A stretch of 64,000 bases of DNA, from contig NZ_JAAQOM010000003.1 in assembly GCF_011682055.1 (NCBI RefSeq), positions 248,001 through 312,000 of the forward strand, read 5' to 3'. Each line of letters starts with the position of its first letter. The stretch's first letter is position 1. Below are positions 35,697 through 44,880 of the stretch, piece by piece. The position numbers and the translations under genes were made by a program. The stretch comes from Telluria antibiotica (GTDB lineage: Bacteria; Pseudomonadota; Gammaproteobacteria; Burkholderiales; Burkholderiaceae_D). The notes below the pieces were generated by a model. It searched no databases. It was not told where the DNA came from and saw only the letters and a program-made list of their open reading frames with translations.

Positions 35697-36932
35697 ATGC
35701 AGGCGTACGTCGTCGGCGGCGCCGTCCGCGATGAGTTGCTGGGCCTGGCCGTCCAGGACCATGACTGGGTCGTCGTCGGCGCCACGCCCGACGACATGAT
35801 TGCCAAGGGCTTCCGCCCGGTCGGCAAGGACTTTCCCGTGTTCCTCCATCCGGACACGCACGAGGAGTACGCGCTCGCGCGCACGGAGCGCAAGACGGCG
35901 CCCGGCTACCACGGCTTCGTCTTCCACACGGCGCCCGACGTCAAGCTGGAAGACGACCTGGTCCGGCGCGACCTGACGATCAACGCGATGGCCCGCGCCG
36001 AGGACGGCACGATCGTCGACCCGTACGGCGGCCTGCGGGACTTGCGCGATCGCGTGTTCCGCCACGTGTCGCCCGCGTTCGCCGAAGACCCCGTGCGCAT
36101 CCTGCGCGTGGCCCGCTTCGCCGCGCGGCTCCCCGATTTTACGGTCGCCGACACGACGCTCGCACTGATGCGCCAGATGGTCGATGCGGGCGAAGTGGAC
36201 GCGCTCGTGCCGGAACGCGTGTGGCAGGAATTGTCGCGCGGGTTGATGGAGCAAAAGCCGTCGCGCATGCTGGCCGTGCTGCGCGATTGCGGCGCGCTGG
36301 CGCGCATCCTGCCCGAGCTGGACGCGCTGTGGGGCGTGCCGCAGCCGCCGCTGCACCATCCGGAAGTCGACACCGGTGTCCACATGATGCTCGTGATCGA
36401 TTATGCGGCCGGGCAGGGCTACGAGCTCCCGGTGCGCTTCGCGGCGCTGATGCACGACCTGGGCAAGGGCGCGACGCCGCCCGAACACTGGCCCAAGCAC
36501 CACGGCCACGAAGGCGTGGGGCCGCAGCTGATCACGGCATTGTGCAAGCGCCTGCGCGTGCCGGCGGAATGCCGCGACCTGGCCGTGATGACGGCGCGCG
36601 AGCACGGCAACGTCAGCCGCGCGCTCGAACTGCGCGCCAACACGCTCGTCACCCTGTTCGAGCGGTGCGACGCGTTCCGCAAGCCGCAGCGCTTCGCGCA
36701 GATGCTGCTGGCATCCGAATGCGACGCGCGCGGGCGCGGCAGCGAAGATCACGACATGCGCAGTCGCGACTATCCGCAGGCACCGTGCCTGCTGCGGGCG
36801 CTGGACGCGGCGCGCGGCGTGAACGCGGGCGAGGTGGCGGCGCGGTACGCGGAAAACCGCGAGAAGATCCCGGAAGCCGTGCATGCGGCGCGCGTGTCGG
36901 CCGTGAAGGCGGCGCTGCGCGAATCTACGTAG
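35697..36932 (+). CDS. cca: CCA-adding tRNA nucleotidyltransferase with HD domain
   Basis: A 411-residue enzyme that builds or repairs the 3'-CCA end of tRNAs. It starts MQAYVVGGAVRDELLG and contains the polymerase DHDWVVVG and RRDLTINAMA motifs, plus a C-terminal HD phosphohydrolase domain (ALMHDLGKG), which matches the gammaproteobacterial-type enzyme in length and order. The ATG at 35697 is 1 nt after the GST stop. Confidence 0.96.
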   Translation: MQAYVVGGAVRDELLGLAVQDHDWVVVGATPDDMIAKGFRPVGKDFPVFLHPDTHEEYALARTERKTAPGYHGFVFHTAPDVKLEDDLVRRDLTINAMARAEDGTIVDPYGGLRDLRDRVFRHVSPAFAEDPVRILRVARFAARLPDFTVADTTLALMRQMVDAGEVDALVPERVWQELSRGLMEQKPSRMLAVLRDCGALARILPELDALWGVPQPPLHHPEVDTGVHMMLVIDYAAGQGYELPVRFAALMHDLGKGATPPEHWPKHHGHEGVGPQLITALCKRLRVPAECRDLAVMTAREHGNVSRALELRANTLVTLFERCDAFRKPQRFAQMLLASECDARGRGSEDHDMRSRDYPQAPCLLRALDAARGVNAGEVAARYAENREKIPEAVHAARVSAVKAALREST

Positions 36933-36964
36933 AAATGCCGATCGGCGTGCGCCGCCGAGTTCGC

Positions 36965-36970
36965 TACAAT
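36965..36970 (+). promoter_or_regulatory. -10-like hexamer TACAAT before the GNAT gene
   Basis: TACAAT differs from consensus at one position and lies 34 nt before the ATG at 37005. No convincing -35 stands 16-18 nt upstream, so this is tentative. Confidence 0.3.
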
Positions 36971-37004
36971 ACCGATTGTTGCGCCGCACAATCGAGATGC
37001 CATC

Positions 37005-37667
37005 ATGCAGGACCGTCCCCTCCACCGCTGGCTGAAAAGCCTCGTCGCCCGCAAGGGCGGCCAGACCGTGCTCGTCAAGGCACTGGGCAAGCGCGACCGC
37101 CGGCGCGTGCTGCGCCACTTCCTCGCCCTCGACCGCGACGACCGCCTGCTGCGCTTCGGCAGCGTGGTGCCCGACGCGCAGGTGGAAGCGTACGTCGCGA
37201 AACTCGACTTCGCGCGGGACATCCTGTTCGGTGTCTACAACAACATGTTCCGCCTCGTGGGCGTCGGCCATCTCGCGTTCACGTCGCGCGACGCGCACCC
37301 GGGCAGCGTTCACGACACGGACAAGGAAAAAGTGGCCGAGTTCGGCGTCTCCGTGTCGAAGTCGGCGCGCGGGCAGGGCGTCGGCACCCGGCTGTTCGAA
37401 CGCGCTGCCATCCACTGCCGCAATTCCGACGTCGACACGTTGTACATGCAATGCCTGTCGTCGAATCGCACGATGATGCACATCGCGAAGAAGGCCGGCA
37501 TGGAGATCCGCCGCGAATATGGTGAAGCGGACGCCCACCTGCACCTGCCGCCGCCCAGCCCGGGCAGCGTGCTCGCGGAGGCGCTGGAAGAGCAGATCGC
37601 CAAGATCGACTACACGGTCAAGGCGAACGCGCGCGCGGCCGTCAAATGGTTCCGGCCGAAGCGTTGA
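37005..37667 (+). CDS. GNAT family N-acetyltransferase
   Basis: A 220-residue protein with a GNAT fold. The acetyl-CoA loop is in VSKSARGQGVGTRLFERA (near 120-137), followed by LYMQCLSSNRTMMHIAKKAG. A basic 30-residue N-terminal extension and a C-terminal tail ending KWFRPKR flank the domain. The acceptor is unknown. It ends 6 nt from the convergent LacI gene. Confidence 0.86.
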   Translation: MQDRPLHRWLKSLVARKGGQTVLVKALGKRDRRRVLRHFLALDRDDRLLRFGSVVPDAQVEAYVAKLDFARDILFGVYNNMFRLVGVGHLAFTSRDAHPGSVHDTDKEKVAEFGVSVSKSARGQGVGTRLFERAAIHCRNSDVDTLYMQCLSSNRTMMHIAKKAGMEIRREYGEADAHLHLPPPSPGSVLAEALEEQIAKIDYTVKANARAAVKWFRPKR

Positions 37668-37673
37668 GCGGCG

Positions 37674-38720
37674 CTAGGCCGAATCGCGCGGCACCAGGCC
37701 GCCCGTGAAGCGCTTGCGGTACGGTGTCGCGTCGGTGCCGTCGAGCTGCGCCTGCAGGCATTCCATCGCGGCCACGCCGATGGCGGCCACGTCCTGGCGG
37801 AACGTCGTCAGCGGCGGGTACAAATAGGCGGAGATCGGCAGGTCGTCGTGGCCGACGATGGCGAGGTCCTTGCCCGGTTCCAGGCCGAAGCGGCGGCAGG
37901 CCGACATCGCGCCGATCGCGAGCCTGTCCGTGCCGCACGCGAGGGCAGTGATGCCGGCGCGCTTGCCGGCGCCGCTCGCGAGCCAGTCGAGCACGTGGCG
38001 GAACGCGTACGCCTCGAAATCCCAGGAAGGCTGCGTGCTGGCGGGGACGACGTGCGCCTGCACGCCCGCTTCCGCCATCGCTTCCAGATAGCCGGCCAGG
38101 CGTTCCCCCGGCGACGGATGCGCGACGGGCGGCGCGCCGAGGTAGGCCGGCTTGTGGCCGCGGCCCAGCAGGTAGCGGGTCAGCATCGCCATGCTTTGCC
38201 GGTTGTCGTTCATGACGTAGTTGCAGTCTTCGTGGACATAGCTGTCCATGTAGACGATGCGCATCTCCTGCTCCAGCCGCCGCAGCAGGGCGAGGTTGGC
38301 CTGCGACGCGACCGCCGTCAGGATCACGCCGGCCACCTTCATCGAGCGCATCGTCATCAGCGCGGCCGCTTCCTCGGCCGGGTCGTTGTACGAGCACTGG
38401 ATGATGACGTCCATGCCCAGCGCCTTCGCCTTTTCCTCGATCGCGCGCAGCGCCTCGGCGAAGAACGGTTCGTTCACCACGGGCAGGATGACGCCGACCA
38501 CGCGCGAGCGTCCGCGCACGAGGCTTACGGCGTGCGGGTCCGGCACGTATTCGAGTTCACGGCACGCCTGTTCGATGCGGGCCAGGGTGTCGGCCTTCAA
38601 TCCTTCGCGGTCGTTGAAATACTTCGACACCGTCGCGCGCGACACGCCCGCGCGCGCGGCCACGTCGTGCATCGTGACGGGACCACGAGGGGAGGCATTC
38701 GCGTTCTGCGCAGGTTTCAT
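37674..38720 (-). CDS. LacI-family repressor of the adjacent sugar ABC operon
   Basis: A 348-residue regulator. The LacI helix-turn-helix is TMHDVAARAGVSRATVSKYF (residues 16-35), with a hinge near 60 and a periplasmic-binding-like effector domain (VVGVILPVVNEPFFAEALRA). It is divergent from the ABC operon across 321 nt. A 15-nt sequence, GAC(A/T)CGTGTAAA(G/T)TT, occurs both just upstream of its own start and within the ABC promoter, so it probably represses both. The sugar effector is not known. Confidence 0.92.
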   Translation of the reverse strand: MKPAQNANASPRGPVTMHDVAARAGVSRATVSKYFNDREGLKADTLARIEQACRELEYVPDPHAVSLVRGRSRVVGVILPVVNEPFFAEALRAIEEKAKALGMDVIIQCSYNDPAEEAAALMTMRSMKVAGVILTAVASQANLALLRRLEQEMRIVYMDSYVHEDCNYVMNDNRQSMAMLTRYLLGRGHKPAYLGAPPVAHPSPGERLAGYLEAMAEAGVQAHVVPASTQPSWDFEAYAFRHVLDWLASGAGKRAGITALACGTDRLAIGAMSACRRFGLEPGKDLAIVGHDDLPISAYLYPPLTTFRQDVAAIGVAAMECLQAQLDGTDATPYRKRFTGGLVPRDSA

Positions 38721-38729
38721 CGTGATTTT

Positions 38730-38744
38730 GACTCGTGTAAATTT
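38730..38744 (+). promoter_or_regulatory. Operator-like site upstream of the LacI gene
   Basis: GACTCGTGTAAATTT lies 10 nt before the regulator's start codon and matches 13 of 15 positions of the site in the ABC promoter. Its position suggests autoregulation. Confidence 0.5.
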
Positions 38745-38917
38745 ATGTCCGCGCCGGCGACCGAATGGCGTGACGAGGCGGCCGGTGCGTCGTCATCATA
38801 GCAAAAATACTTCGATGCAATAAGAATTCTCGTTTCCCCTGTGCCGGCAGGGGCAGGAACGGTTTGTCGTCGTCCTGTTGTGGTCGCTCAACTATTAAAA
38901 AATCTTTAAAAAATCTG

Positions 38918-38947
38918 TTGACGACAAAAAGTCGACACGTGTAAAGT
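38918..38947 (+). promoter_or_regulatory. Sigma-70-type promoter of the sugar ABC operon
   Basis: TTGACG (38918-38923), an 18-nt spacer and TAAAGT (38942-38947). The operator core sits over the spacer and the -10, where a repressor would block polymerase. Confidence 0.55.
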
Positions 38948-38948
38948 T
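38934..38948 (+). promoter_or_regulatory. LacI-type operator in the sugar ABC promoter
   Basis: GACACGTGTAAAGTT contains the palindromic core ACACGTGT centred on CG, as LacI-family operators do. It overlaps the spacer and -10 of the promoter and is repeated in front of the regulator gene. Confidence 0.55.
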
Positions 38949-39041
38949 CTTTGCAACGACACATCACAACAAGGGCGGCATGCCAGCCAGCGGACCACCG
39001 AGCCGCGCCCGCCCCCGATAAAACAGTTCGGAGACTACGCC

Positions 39042-39983
39042 ATGAAAAAACAAGCCGTGTTCGGATGCATCGCGGCGGTCGCTCTTTCGCTGGCCGGCCA
39101 GGCCAGCGCGGCGCGCCCGCTGAAGTCCGTCGGCGTCGCCGTCAGCGACCTCGCCAACCCGTATTTCGTCGCCATCGGCAAGGGCGCCAGCGACGCTGCC
39201 CGCAAGGTCGGCGGCGACAAGGTCAAGGTCACGACCGTGTCCAGCAAATACGACCTCAATACGCAGGTCGGCCAGATCGAAAACTTCATCGCCAACAAGG
39301 TCGACATCCTCATCGTCAACGCGTCCGATCCGAAAGGCATCGCACCCGTGCTGCAGAAGGCGCGCAACGCGGGCATCGTCGTGATGGCCGTCGACGTGGG
39401 CGCCGACAACGCGGACGCGACGATCATGTCCGACAACACGATGGCCGGCACCGAGTCGTGCAAGCGCATCGTCGAGCGGCTGCACGGCAAGGGCAACGTC
39501 GTGATCGTCAACGGGCCGCCCGTCACCGCGGTCACCGCGCGCGTGGCCGGCTGCAAACGGGCGTTCGCGGGGACCGGCATCCGCATCGTGTCGGACAACC
39601 AGGATGCGAAAGGCAGCCTCGATGGCGGCATGGAAGTCATGACGAACCTGTTGATCGCGCACCGCCGCATCGATGCCGTCTTCGCCATCAACGATCCGTC
39701 CGCCATCGGCGCCGAACTCGCGGTCAAGCAGGCCGGCCGCGCCGACGTGCAGATGGTCGCCTCCGTCGACGGCGCGCCCGACGCGGAAGCGGCACTGCGC
39801 GCGAAGAACAGCATCTTCGCCGTCACCACGGCACAAGACCCCTACAAGATGGCCACCATGGCCGTCGACATCGGCTACGACATCATGAACGGCAAGCGTC
39901 CCGCGAACCCGGTCGTGCTGATTCCCACGCCCGCGATCACGAAGGACAACGTGTTCGCCTACAAGGGCTGGGCCAGCCACTAA
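39042..39983 (+). CDS. Sugar ABC transporter periplasmic binding protein (RbsB/FrcB type)
   Basis: A 313-residue protein: signal peptide [22 protein letters not shown], then two-lobe sugar-binding fold ([40 protein letters not shown] and [19 protein letters not shown]). It would capture a pentose or hexose in the periplasm for the ATPase and permease that follow. A PfkB sugar kinase in the same operon points to fructose or a similar sugar. A 7-bp hairpin lies directly behind it. Confidence 0.92.
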   Translation: MKKQAVFGCIAAVALSLAGQASAARPLKSVGVAVSDLANPYFVAIGKGASDAARKVGGDKVKVTTVSSKYDLNTQVGQIENFIANKVDILIVNASDPKGIAPVLQKARNAGIVVMAVDVGADNADATIMSDNTMAGTESCKRIVERLHGKGNVVIVNGPPVTAVTARVAGCKRAFAGTGIRIVSDNQDAKGSLDGGMEVMTNLLIAHRRIDAVFAINDPSAIGAELAVKQAGRADVQMVASVDGAPDAEAALRAKNSIFAVTTAQDPYKMATMAVDIGYDIMNGKRPANPVVLIPTPAITKDNVFAYKGWASH

Positions 39984-39987
39984 AAAA

Positions 39988-40006
39988 CGGCCGCTCCGCG
40001 CGGCCG
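39988..40006 (+). terminator. Intra-operon hairpin after the binding-protein gene
   Basis: CGGCCGC and GCGGCCG pair around TCCGC, with no T-tract. Such hairpins after binding-protein genes usually protect the upstream mRNA or reduce read-through, giving excess binding protein. Confidence 0.55.
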
Positions 40007-40030
40007 ATCCATCACCTCATCGGAGGAGAC

Positions 40031-41539
40031 ATGGCAACAACATCACCACCACCCGTGCTGGAGGTATCCGGCATCCGCAAGCGGTTCGGCGCCGTCACGG
40101 TGCTCGACGGCGTCCAGCTGACCATCCGTCCCGGCGAGATCCACGCGCTGATGGGCGAAAACGGTGCCGGCAAGAGCACCCTGATGAAGATCCTGGCCGG
40201 CGTGTACCAGCCGGACGCCGGCGAGATCCGCGTGGCCGGCAAGCCCGTGCGCATCGGCTGCCCGGCCGATGCGCGCGCCTGCGGCATCAACCTGATCTAC
40301 CAGGAGCTGTCCGTCGCCGCGAACCTCACCGTCGCGCAGAACATCTTCATGGGCGCGGAGCCGCGCGGCCGCTTCGGCATCGTCGACACGGCCCGGATGA
40401 ACCGGCGCGCGGCCGAGGTGCTGAAGACGCTGGGCGCCACGTTCGCACCGACGCGCATCGCGAGCGGCCTGTCGATCGCGGACCAGCAGCAGGTCGAGAT
40501 CGCACGCGCCCTCGTGCACGACAGCCGCGTCCTGATCATGGACGAGCCGACGGCGGCGCTTTCCGAACGCGAGACGGCGCGCCTGTTCGACGTGATGCGC
40601 GCCCTGCGCGAGCGGGGCATCGCCATCATCTACATCAGCCATCGCATGGCCGAGGTGCGCATGCTCGCGGACCGCGTGACCGTGCTGCGCGACGGTACGT
40701 GGATCGGCGAGCTGACGCGCGAGGAGGCGACGCCGGACACGGTCGTGCGGATGATGGTCGGCCGCGAACTGGGCGGCTTTTATGAACACACCGCGTGCCG
40801 CGCGCCCGGGCCCGTGCGCCTGAGGCTGGCCGGCGTGCACGGCGCCAAGGTGCATCCCGCGACATTGGAAGTGCGGGCCGGCGAGATCGTCGGACTCGCG
40901 GGCCTCGTGGGGGCGGGCCGCACGGAGCTGGCGCGCCTCGTCTTCGGTGCCGACCGCCTGGCCGGTGGCACGGTGGAAGTGGACGGGAAACCCGTGTCGA
41001 TCCGCACGCCGCTCGATGCCATCCGCCTGGGCCTCGCGTACGTGCCGGAAGACCGCAAGGGGCAGGGCCTGTTCCTGCAACAGACCTTGCTCGCGAACGT
41101 GACGATGAACGTGCTGGGCCGGCACGCGCGCTGCGGCGTGCTGCGCCGGGGCGAGCTGCTGGACGTCACGCGCGATGCCATCACGAAGCTGTCGGCGCGC
41201 GGCGCGGGACCGGACGGCATCATCGGCGGCCTCTCGGGCGGCAACCAGCAAAAGCTGCTGCTGGCGCGCTGGCTGGAAATCAAGCCGCGCGTGCTGATCC
41301 TCGACGAGCCCACGCGCGGCGTCGACATCGGCGCCAAGCACGAGATCTACCGGATCATCCACGAACTGGCCGACGCCGGCGTCGCGGTGCTGTGCATCTC
41401 GAGCGAACTGGCGGAGATCATCGGCGTGTGCGACCGCGTGGTCGTGATGCGCGAAGGCTGGCTCGCCGGCGAACTGGAAGGCGACCGCATCACCCAGGAA
41501 AACATCATGGCACTGGCCACCCTGGCCCAGGCCGCATAG
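40031..41539 (+). CDS. Sugar ABC transporter ATP-binding protein (RbsA/MglA type)
   Basis: A 502-residue ATPase with two ABC cassettes. The first has Walker [10 protein letters not shown] near residue 43 and signature [15 protein letters not shown]; the second has degenerate Walker A ([10 protein letters not shown]) and signature [15 protein letters not shown], as usual for this class. A GGAGGAG site lies 5 nt from the ATG at 40031. It energises import with the neighbouring permease. Confidence 0.95.
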   Translation: MATTSPPPVLEVSGIRKRFGAVTVLDGVQLTIRPGEIHALMGENGAGKSTLMKILAGVYQPDAGEIRVAGKPVRIGCPADARACGINLIYQELSVAANLTVAQNIFMGAEPRGRFGIVDTARMNRRAAEVLKTLGATFAPTRIASGLSIADQQQVEIARALVHDSRVLIMDEPTAALSERETARLFDVMRALRERGIAIIYISHRMAEVRMLADRVTVLRDGTWIGELTREEATPDTVVRMMVGRELGGFYEHTACRAPGPVRLRLAGVHGAKVHPATLEVRAGEIVGLAGLVGAGRTELARLVFGADRLAGGTVEVDGKPVSIRTPLDAIRLGLAYVPEDRKGQGLFLQQTLLANVTMNVLGRHARCGVLRRGELLDVTRDAITKLSARGAGPDGIIGGLSGGNQQKLLLARWLEIKPRVLILDEPTRGVDIGAKHEIYRIIHELADAGVAVLCISSELAEIIGVCDRVVVMREGWLAGELEGDRITQENIMALATLAQAA

Positions 41540-41547
41540 GAGACATC

Positions 41548-42576
41548 ATGCAAACTCTGAAATCATCCCTTCCCGCGGCGCCGCATGCGGGCACGCACGG
41601 CGGCGTCAAGCAGGCGTTCTCGCGCATGTTCGCGACGATGGGCATGCTGCCCGTGCTCGTCGCGCTGTACGTCGTGTTCTACTTCCTGACCGGCTACTTC
41701 GCCGAAGACGGCGTGTCGAATTTCGCGACGACGGCCAACACGATGAACGTGCTGCGCCAGAGCTCCATCAACCTCGTTCTGGCGACCGGCATGACGTTCG
41801 TGATCCTCACGGGCGGCATCGACCTGTCGGTGGGCTCCGTGCTCGCCGTGTCCGCCGTGCTGGGCATGATCGCATCGCTGCCCGGCCATGCGCCGGCGCT
41901 GTCGCTGCCCGTCTTCGTGCTCGCGGGCCTCGGCATGGGCCTGCTGAACGGCCTGCTGGTCGCCGTCTTCAAGATCAATCCGTTCGTCGTCACGCTCGGC
42001 ACGATGACGGCGCTGCGCGGCACCGCCTACCTGCTCGCCGACGGCACGACGATCCTGAACCGCGAGATCCCGAGCTTCGAGTGGATCGGCAACGGCTCCT
42101 TCGCCGGCCTGCCTTGGCTCGTGTGGGTCGCCGCCGCGCTCGTGCTGCTCGCCTGGTTCATCCTGCGCCGCACGGTCCTCGGCATGCACGTGTATGCGGT
42201 GGGCGGTAATGCGCAGGCGGCGCGCCTCACCGGCATCAAGGTCGGCCTCGTCCTCGTGTTCGTGTATGCGTTTTCCGGCCTGTGCGCAGGCACCGCGGGC
42301 GCCATGTCCGCGAGCCGGCTGTACGGCGCGAACGGCAACTGGGGTTCCGGCTACGAACTCGATGCGATCGCCGCGGTGGTCCTCGGCGGCACGAGCCTGA
42401 TGGGCGGCGTGGGCACGATCTGGGGCACGGTGACGGGCGCCTTGATCATCGGCCTCCTCAACAACGGCCTCACGATCCTCGGCCTGTCCTCGTTCTGGCA
42501 ATACGTCGCGAAAGGCACGGTCATCGTGCTGGCCGTGATGCTCGATAAATGGCGTTACCAACAACAGGCGAATTGA
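41548..42576 (+). CDS. Sugar ABC transporter permease (RbsC type)
   Basis: A 342-residue membrane protein with about 8-10 helices and the family signature TGGIDLSVGSVLAVSAV. Near the C-terminus the EAA-like loop ELDAIAAVVLGGTSLMGGVG contacts the ATPase. It follows the ATPase by 8 nt and its stop overlaps the kinase region closely (1 nt gap). Confidence 0.94.
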   Translation: MQTLKSSLPAAPHAGTHGGVKQAFSRMFATMGMLPVLVALYVVFYFLTGYFAEDGVSNFATTANTMNVLRQSSINLVLATGMTFVILTGGIDLSVGSVLAVSAVLGMIASLPGHAPALSLPVFVLAGLGMGLLNGLLVAVFKINPFVVTLGTMTALRGTAYLLADGTTILNREIPSFEWIGNGSFAGLPWLVWVAAALVLLAWFILRRTVLGMHVYAVGGNAQAARLTGIKVGLVLVFVYAFSGLCAGTAGAMSASRLYGANGNWGSGYELDAIAAVVLGGTSLMGGVGTIWGTVTGALIIGLLNNGLTILGLSSFWQYVAKGTVIVLAVMLDKWRYQQQAN

Positions 42577-42577
42577 T

Positions 42578-43498
42578 ATGCAAGCACAACGACTCCCCCG
42601 CTACGTGGTCTTCGGCGAAGCGCTCACGGACATGATCCGCCAGGACGACGGCACGTGGCGCTCGCTGCCCGGCGGCTCGTGCTGGAACGTGGCCCGCGTC
42701 GGCGCGCGGCTCGGCGTATCCACGGGTTACGCCGGCGCCGTCAGCATGGATGCGTTCGGCGACGAGATCGCGGACGCGGGCGCCGCGGCCGGACTGGACG
42801 CGCGCTTCCTGCAGCGTGTCGATGCCTCGCCGTTCATCGCGATGGTGACGTCGCGCCATCCGCCCCGTTACGTCTTCCTCGGCGAGAACACCGCGGACCT
42901 GCACTTCCGGCCCGAGCTGCTGCCGGCCGGCTGGCTCGACGCGGCCGACGTGATTCATGTCGGCAGCCTCGCCCTGGCGCGCGGCCCGCTGGCGCGGCGC
43001 CTCGTGGAGCAGGCGCTGATGGCGCGCCAGGCCGGCAAGCGCATCGCGTTCGACCCGAACTTCCGCGCCGCGATGCGCGACGCGTCGTACCGGCCCACGT
43101 TCGAACTGATGGCGTCGATCGCCAGCCACATCAAGGTGTCGGACGAAGACCTGGAAGGCCTGTTCCCGGGCCTCGCGCCACGCGACGCGCTGGCCGCGCT
43201 GCGCGCACTGGCGCCCGATGCCGAGATCCTCTTTACGCGCGGTGCCGACGGTCTTTCCCTGATCCGCGGCGACCACGTGCTCGATGCGCCGGCGTGCCGC
43301 GTCGACGTCGTCGATACGGTCGGCTGCGGTGATGCGTCGATGGCCGCGTGGATCAGCGGGATGCTGCTGCATCCGGAAATGGCGGCGCCGTGCCAGCTCA
43401 CGCGCATCGCGGCGGTGGCCGCCACGGCCGCCATGCATGCGGGGCCGTACGCGCCGACCGAGCAGGAAGCCGAAGCCTTGCTCGAACCTGCCCTGTAG
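42578..43498 (+). CDS. PfkB-family sugar kinase, probable fructokinase
   Basis: A 306-residue kinase. It has GEALTDMI at the N-terminus, substrate motif PGGSCWNVARVGARLG and the C-terminal DTVGCGDASMAAW motif with the catalytic Asp. It would phosphorylate the sugar brought in by the ABC system. It is a clear paralogue of the kinase at 44881-45801. Its TAG stop (43496-43498) lies inside the first bases of a dispersed palindromic repeat. Confidence 0.9.
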   Translation: MQAQRLPRYVVFGEALTDMIRQDDGTWRSLPGGSCWNVARVGARLGVSTGYAGAVSMDAFGDEIADAGAAAGLDARFLQRVDASPFIAMVTSRHPPRYVFLGENTADLHFRPELLPAGWLDAADVIHVGSLALARGPLARRLVEQALMARQAGKRIAFDPNFRAAMRDASYRPTFELMASIASHIKVSDEDLEGLFPGLAPRDALAALRALAPDAEILFTRGADGLSLIRGDHVLDAPACRVDVVDTVGCGDASMAAWISGMLLHPEMAAPCQLTRIAAVAATAAMHAGPYAPTEQEAEALLEPAL

Positions 43499-43570
43499 GG
43501 TGGGCGGCCCTCCGCCACCAAACGTTCGCATCACGCCGGCGTTTGGTGGGCACGGGGTGCCCACCCTACG
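43495..43570. repeat. Bimodular palindromic repeat, copy A
   Basis: Module 1 (GTAGGGTGGGCGGCCCTCCG..., from 43495) and module 2 (CGTTTGGTGGGCACGGGG... to 43570) are separated by a short stretch of unrelated sequence; each is itself a partial inverted repeat. The ends GTAGGGTGGGC and CCCACCCTAC are complementary, so the whole unit can fold into one long hairpin. Copy B at 56.4 kb has the modules in the other order. Confidence 0.8.
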
Positions 43571-43653
43571 AATGATCCCGCTCCACACAACCTGCCGCGG
43601 CATCGCCTTGCGGCCGGACGGGATCCGCTTTGCCCAAAAAACCAGGAGACTAC

Positions 43654-44880
43654 ATGCGCATGCCAATGATCGCGCCGGTGCTGCTCGCGCTCGCGTACTG
43701 CTTTCCCGCGTCCGCACTGGACATCCAGAACTACATCCGCGCCAACGCGGCCGCCAATTCCGAGCACGGCGGCCAGACATGCTTCGGCCTCGCCGGCGCC
43801 GGCGCCAAATACCGGCTCGGCAACGAATGCGGCGTCTATGGCGAGTCGCTGCTGGGCCAGACCCTGCAGGACGGCGACGACGGCGAGCAGGTGAAGGCGT
43901 ACGCGATGCTCAATCTCGGCAACGCGGCCGCATCGAACAACGCGAGGCGGCCGGAGGGCAGCTGGAAGATCGGCCTGCCGCAGGCATATTTCGCGATCGA
44001 GCACCTGTCCGGCCTGCGCGGCGCGTCCGTGTGGATCGGGCGGCGCTACTACAAGCGCGAAGGCGCGAACGTCAACGACTTCCTGTACTGGAATCCGTCG
44101 GGCATGGGCGCCGGCATCGAGAACGTGCCCGTCGGCCCGATGCAGTTCAGCTATGCCTACCTGCACGACGACCAGCAGACGATGCCGATCATGCGCGTGG
44201 GCGACACGGCGAACCGCCACGACTTCCAGCTGCGCGGCGTGCCCGTGAATCCGGGCGGCACGCTGGAACTGGGCCTCGCGCTGATCCGCGGCGACGGCGA
44301 GCTTGGCCACCACGGCGGCTCGATGGTCACGGTGCAGCATCGCCAGCGCCTGCTGGCCGGCGCCGGCGAGAACCGCCTCGCGCTGCAATGGGGCACGGGC
44401 GCGGGCACGGACAATGGCGCGACGGGCGACATCACGAACGGCCGCGACGTCCACCGGCTGCGCGTCGTCGACAGCTGGTATGCGCAGGTCACGCGGCGCT
44501 TCGGCGCGGAACTCGTCGGCGTCTGGCAGCGCGACACGGCGCACGATGCGGCGAAAGCGAAGACGTGGGCATCGGCCGGCGGGCGCCTGTCGTACGGCTT
44601 GCGCGATCACGTGAAGCTGCTGGCGGACTTCGGCCACGACCGCGTCGCGCCGCAGGACGGCGACGTGCGCCGGCTGACCAAGTTCACGGGCGCCGTCGCG
44701 TTCTCGTCCGCGCCCGGTTATTTCGACCGTCCCGAACTGCGCCTGTTCTTCACGCACGCGCACTGGAACGAGGCCGCGCGCGCCGCTGCGCGCGTGAACG
44801 ATCCGCTGGCGGCCAACGGCATCTTCGGGACCACGTTGTCCGGCTACACCGTCGGCATCACGTTCGAAAACTGCTGGTGA
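43654..44880 (+). CDS. LamB/maltoporin-like carbohydrate porin
   Basis: A 408-residue outer-membrane protein with signal peptide MRMPMIAPVLLALAYCFPASA. It has features of the LamB family: CFGLAGAGAKYRLGNEC near the N-terminus with its disulphide pair, AYFAIEHLSGLRGASVWIGRRYY, and a C-terminal aromatic residue (FENCW). The ATG at 43654 follows AGGAG. It would let oligosaccharides through the outer membrane. It follows the kinase by 155 nt and converges with the second kinase with no gap. Confidence 0.85.
   Translation: MRMPMIAPVLLALAYCFPASALDIQNYIRANAAANSEHGGQTCFGLAGAGAKYRLGNECGVYGESLLGQTLQDGDDGEQVKAYAMLNLGNAAASNNARRPEGSWKIGLPQAYFAIEHLSGLRGASVWIGRRYYKREGANVNDFLYWNPSGMGAGIENVPVGPMQFSYAYLHDDQQTMPIMRVGDTANRHDFQLRGVPVNPGGTLELGLALIRGDGELGHHGGSMVTVQHRQRLLAGAGENRLALQWGTGAGTDNGATGDITNGRDVHRLRVVDSWYAQVTRRFGAELVGVWQRDTAHDAAKAKTWASAGGRLSYGLRDHVKLLADFGHDRVAPQDGDVRRLTKFTGAVAFSSAPGYFDRPELRLFFTHAHWNEAARAAARVNDPLAANGIFGTTLSGYTVGITFENCW

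Larger units (their letters stand above)
38721..39041. promoter_or_regulatory. Divergent control region, LacI gene and ABC operon
   Basis: This 321-nt gap contains no gene. It holds the two operator-like sites and the ABC promoter listed separately, an AT-rich stretch at 38895-38916, and the ribosome site of the binding-protein gene. Confidence 0.7.
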
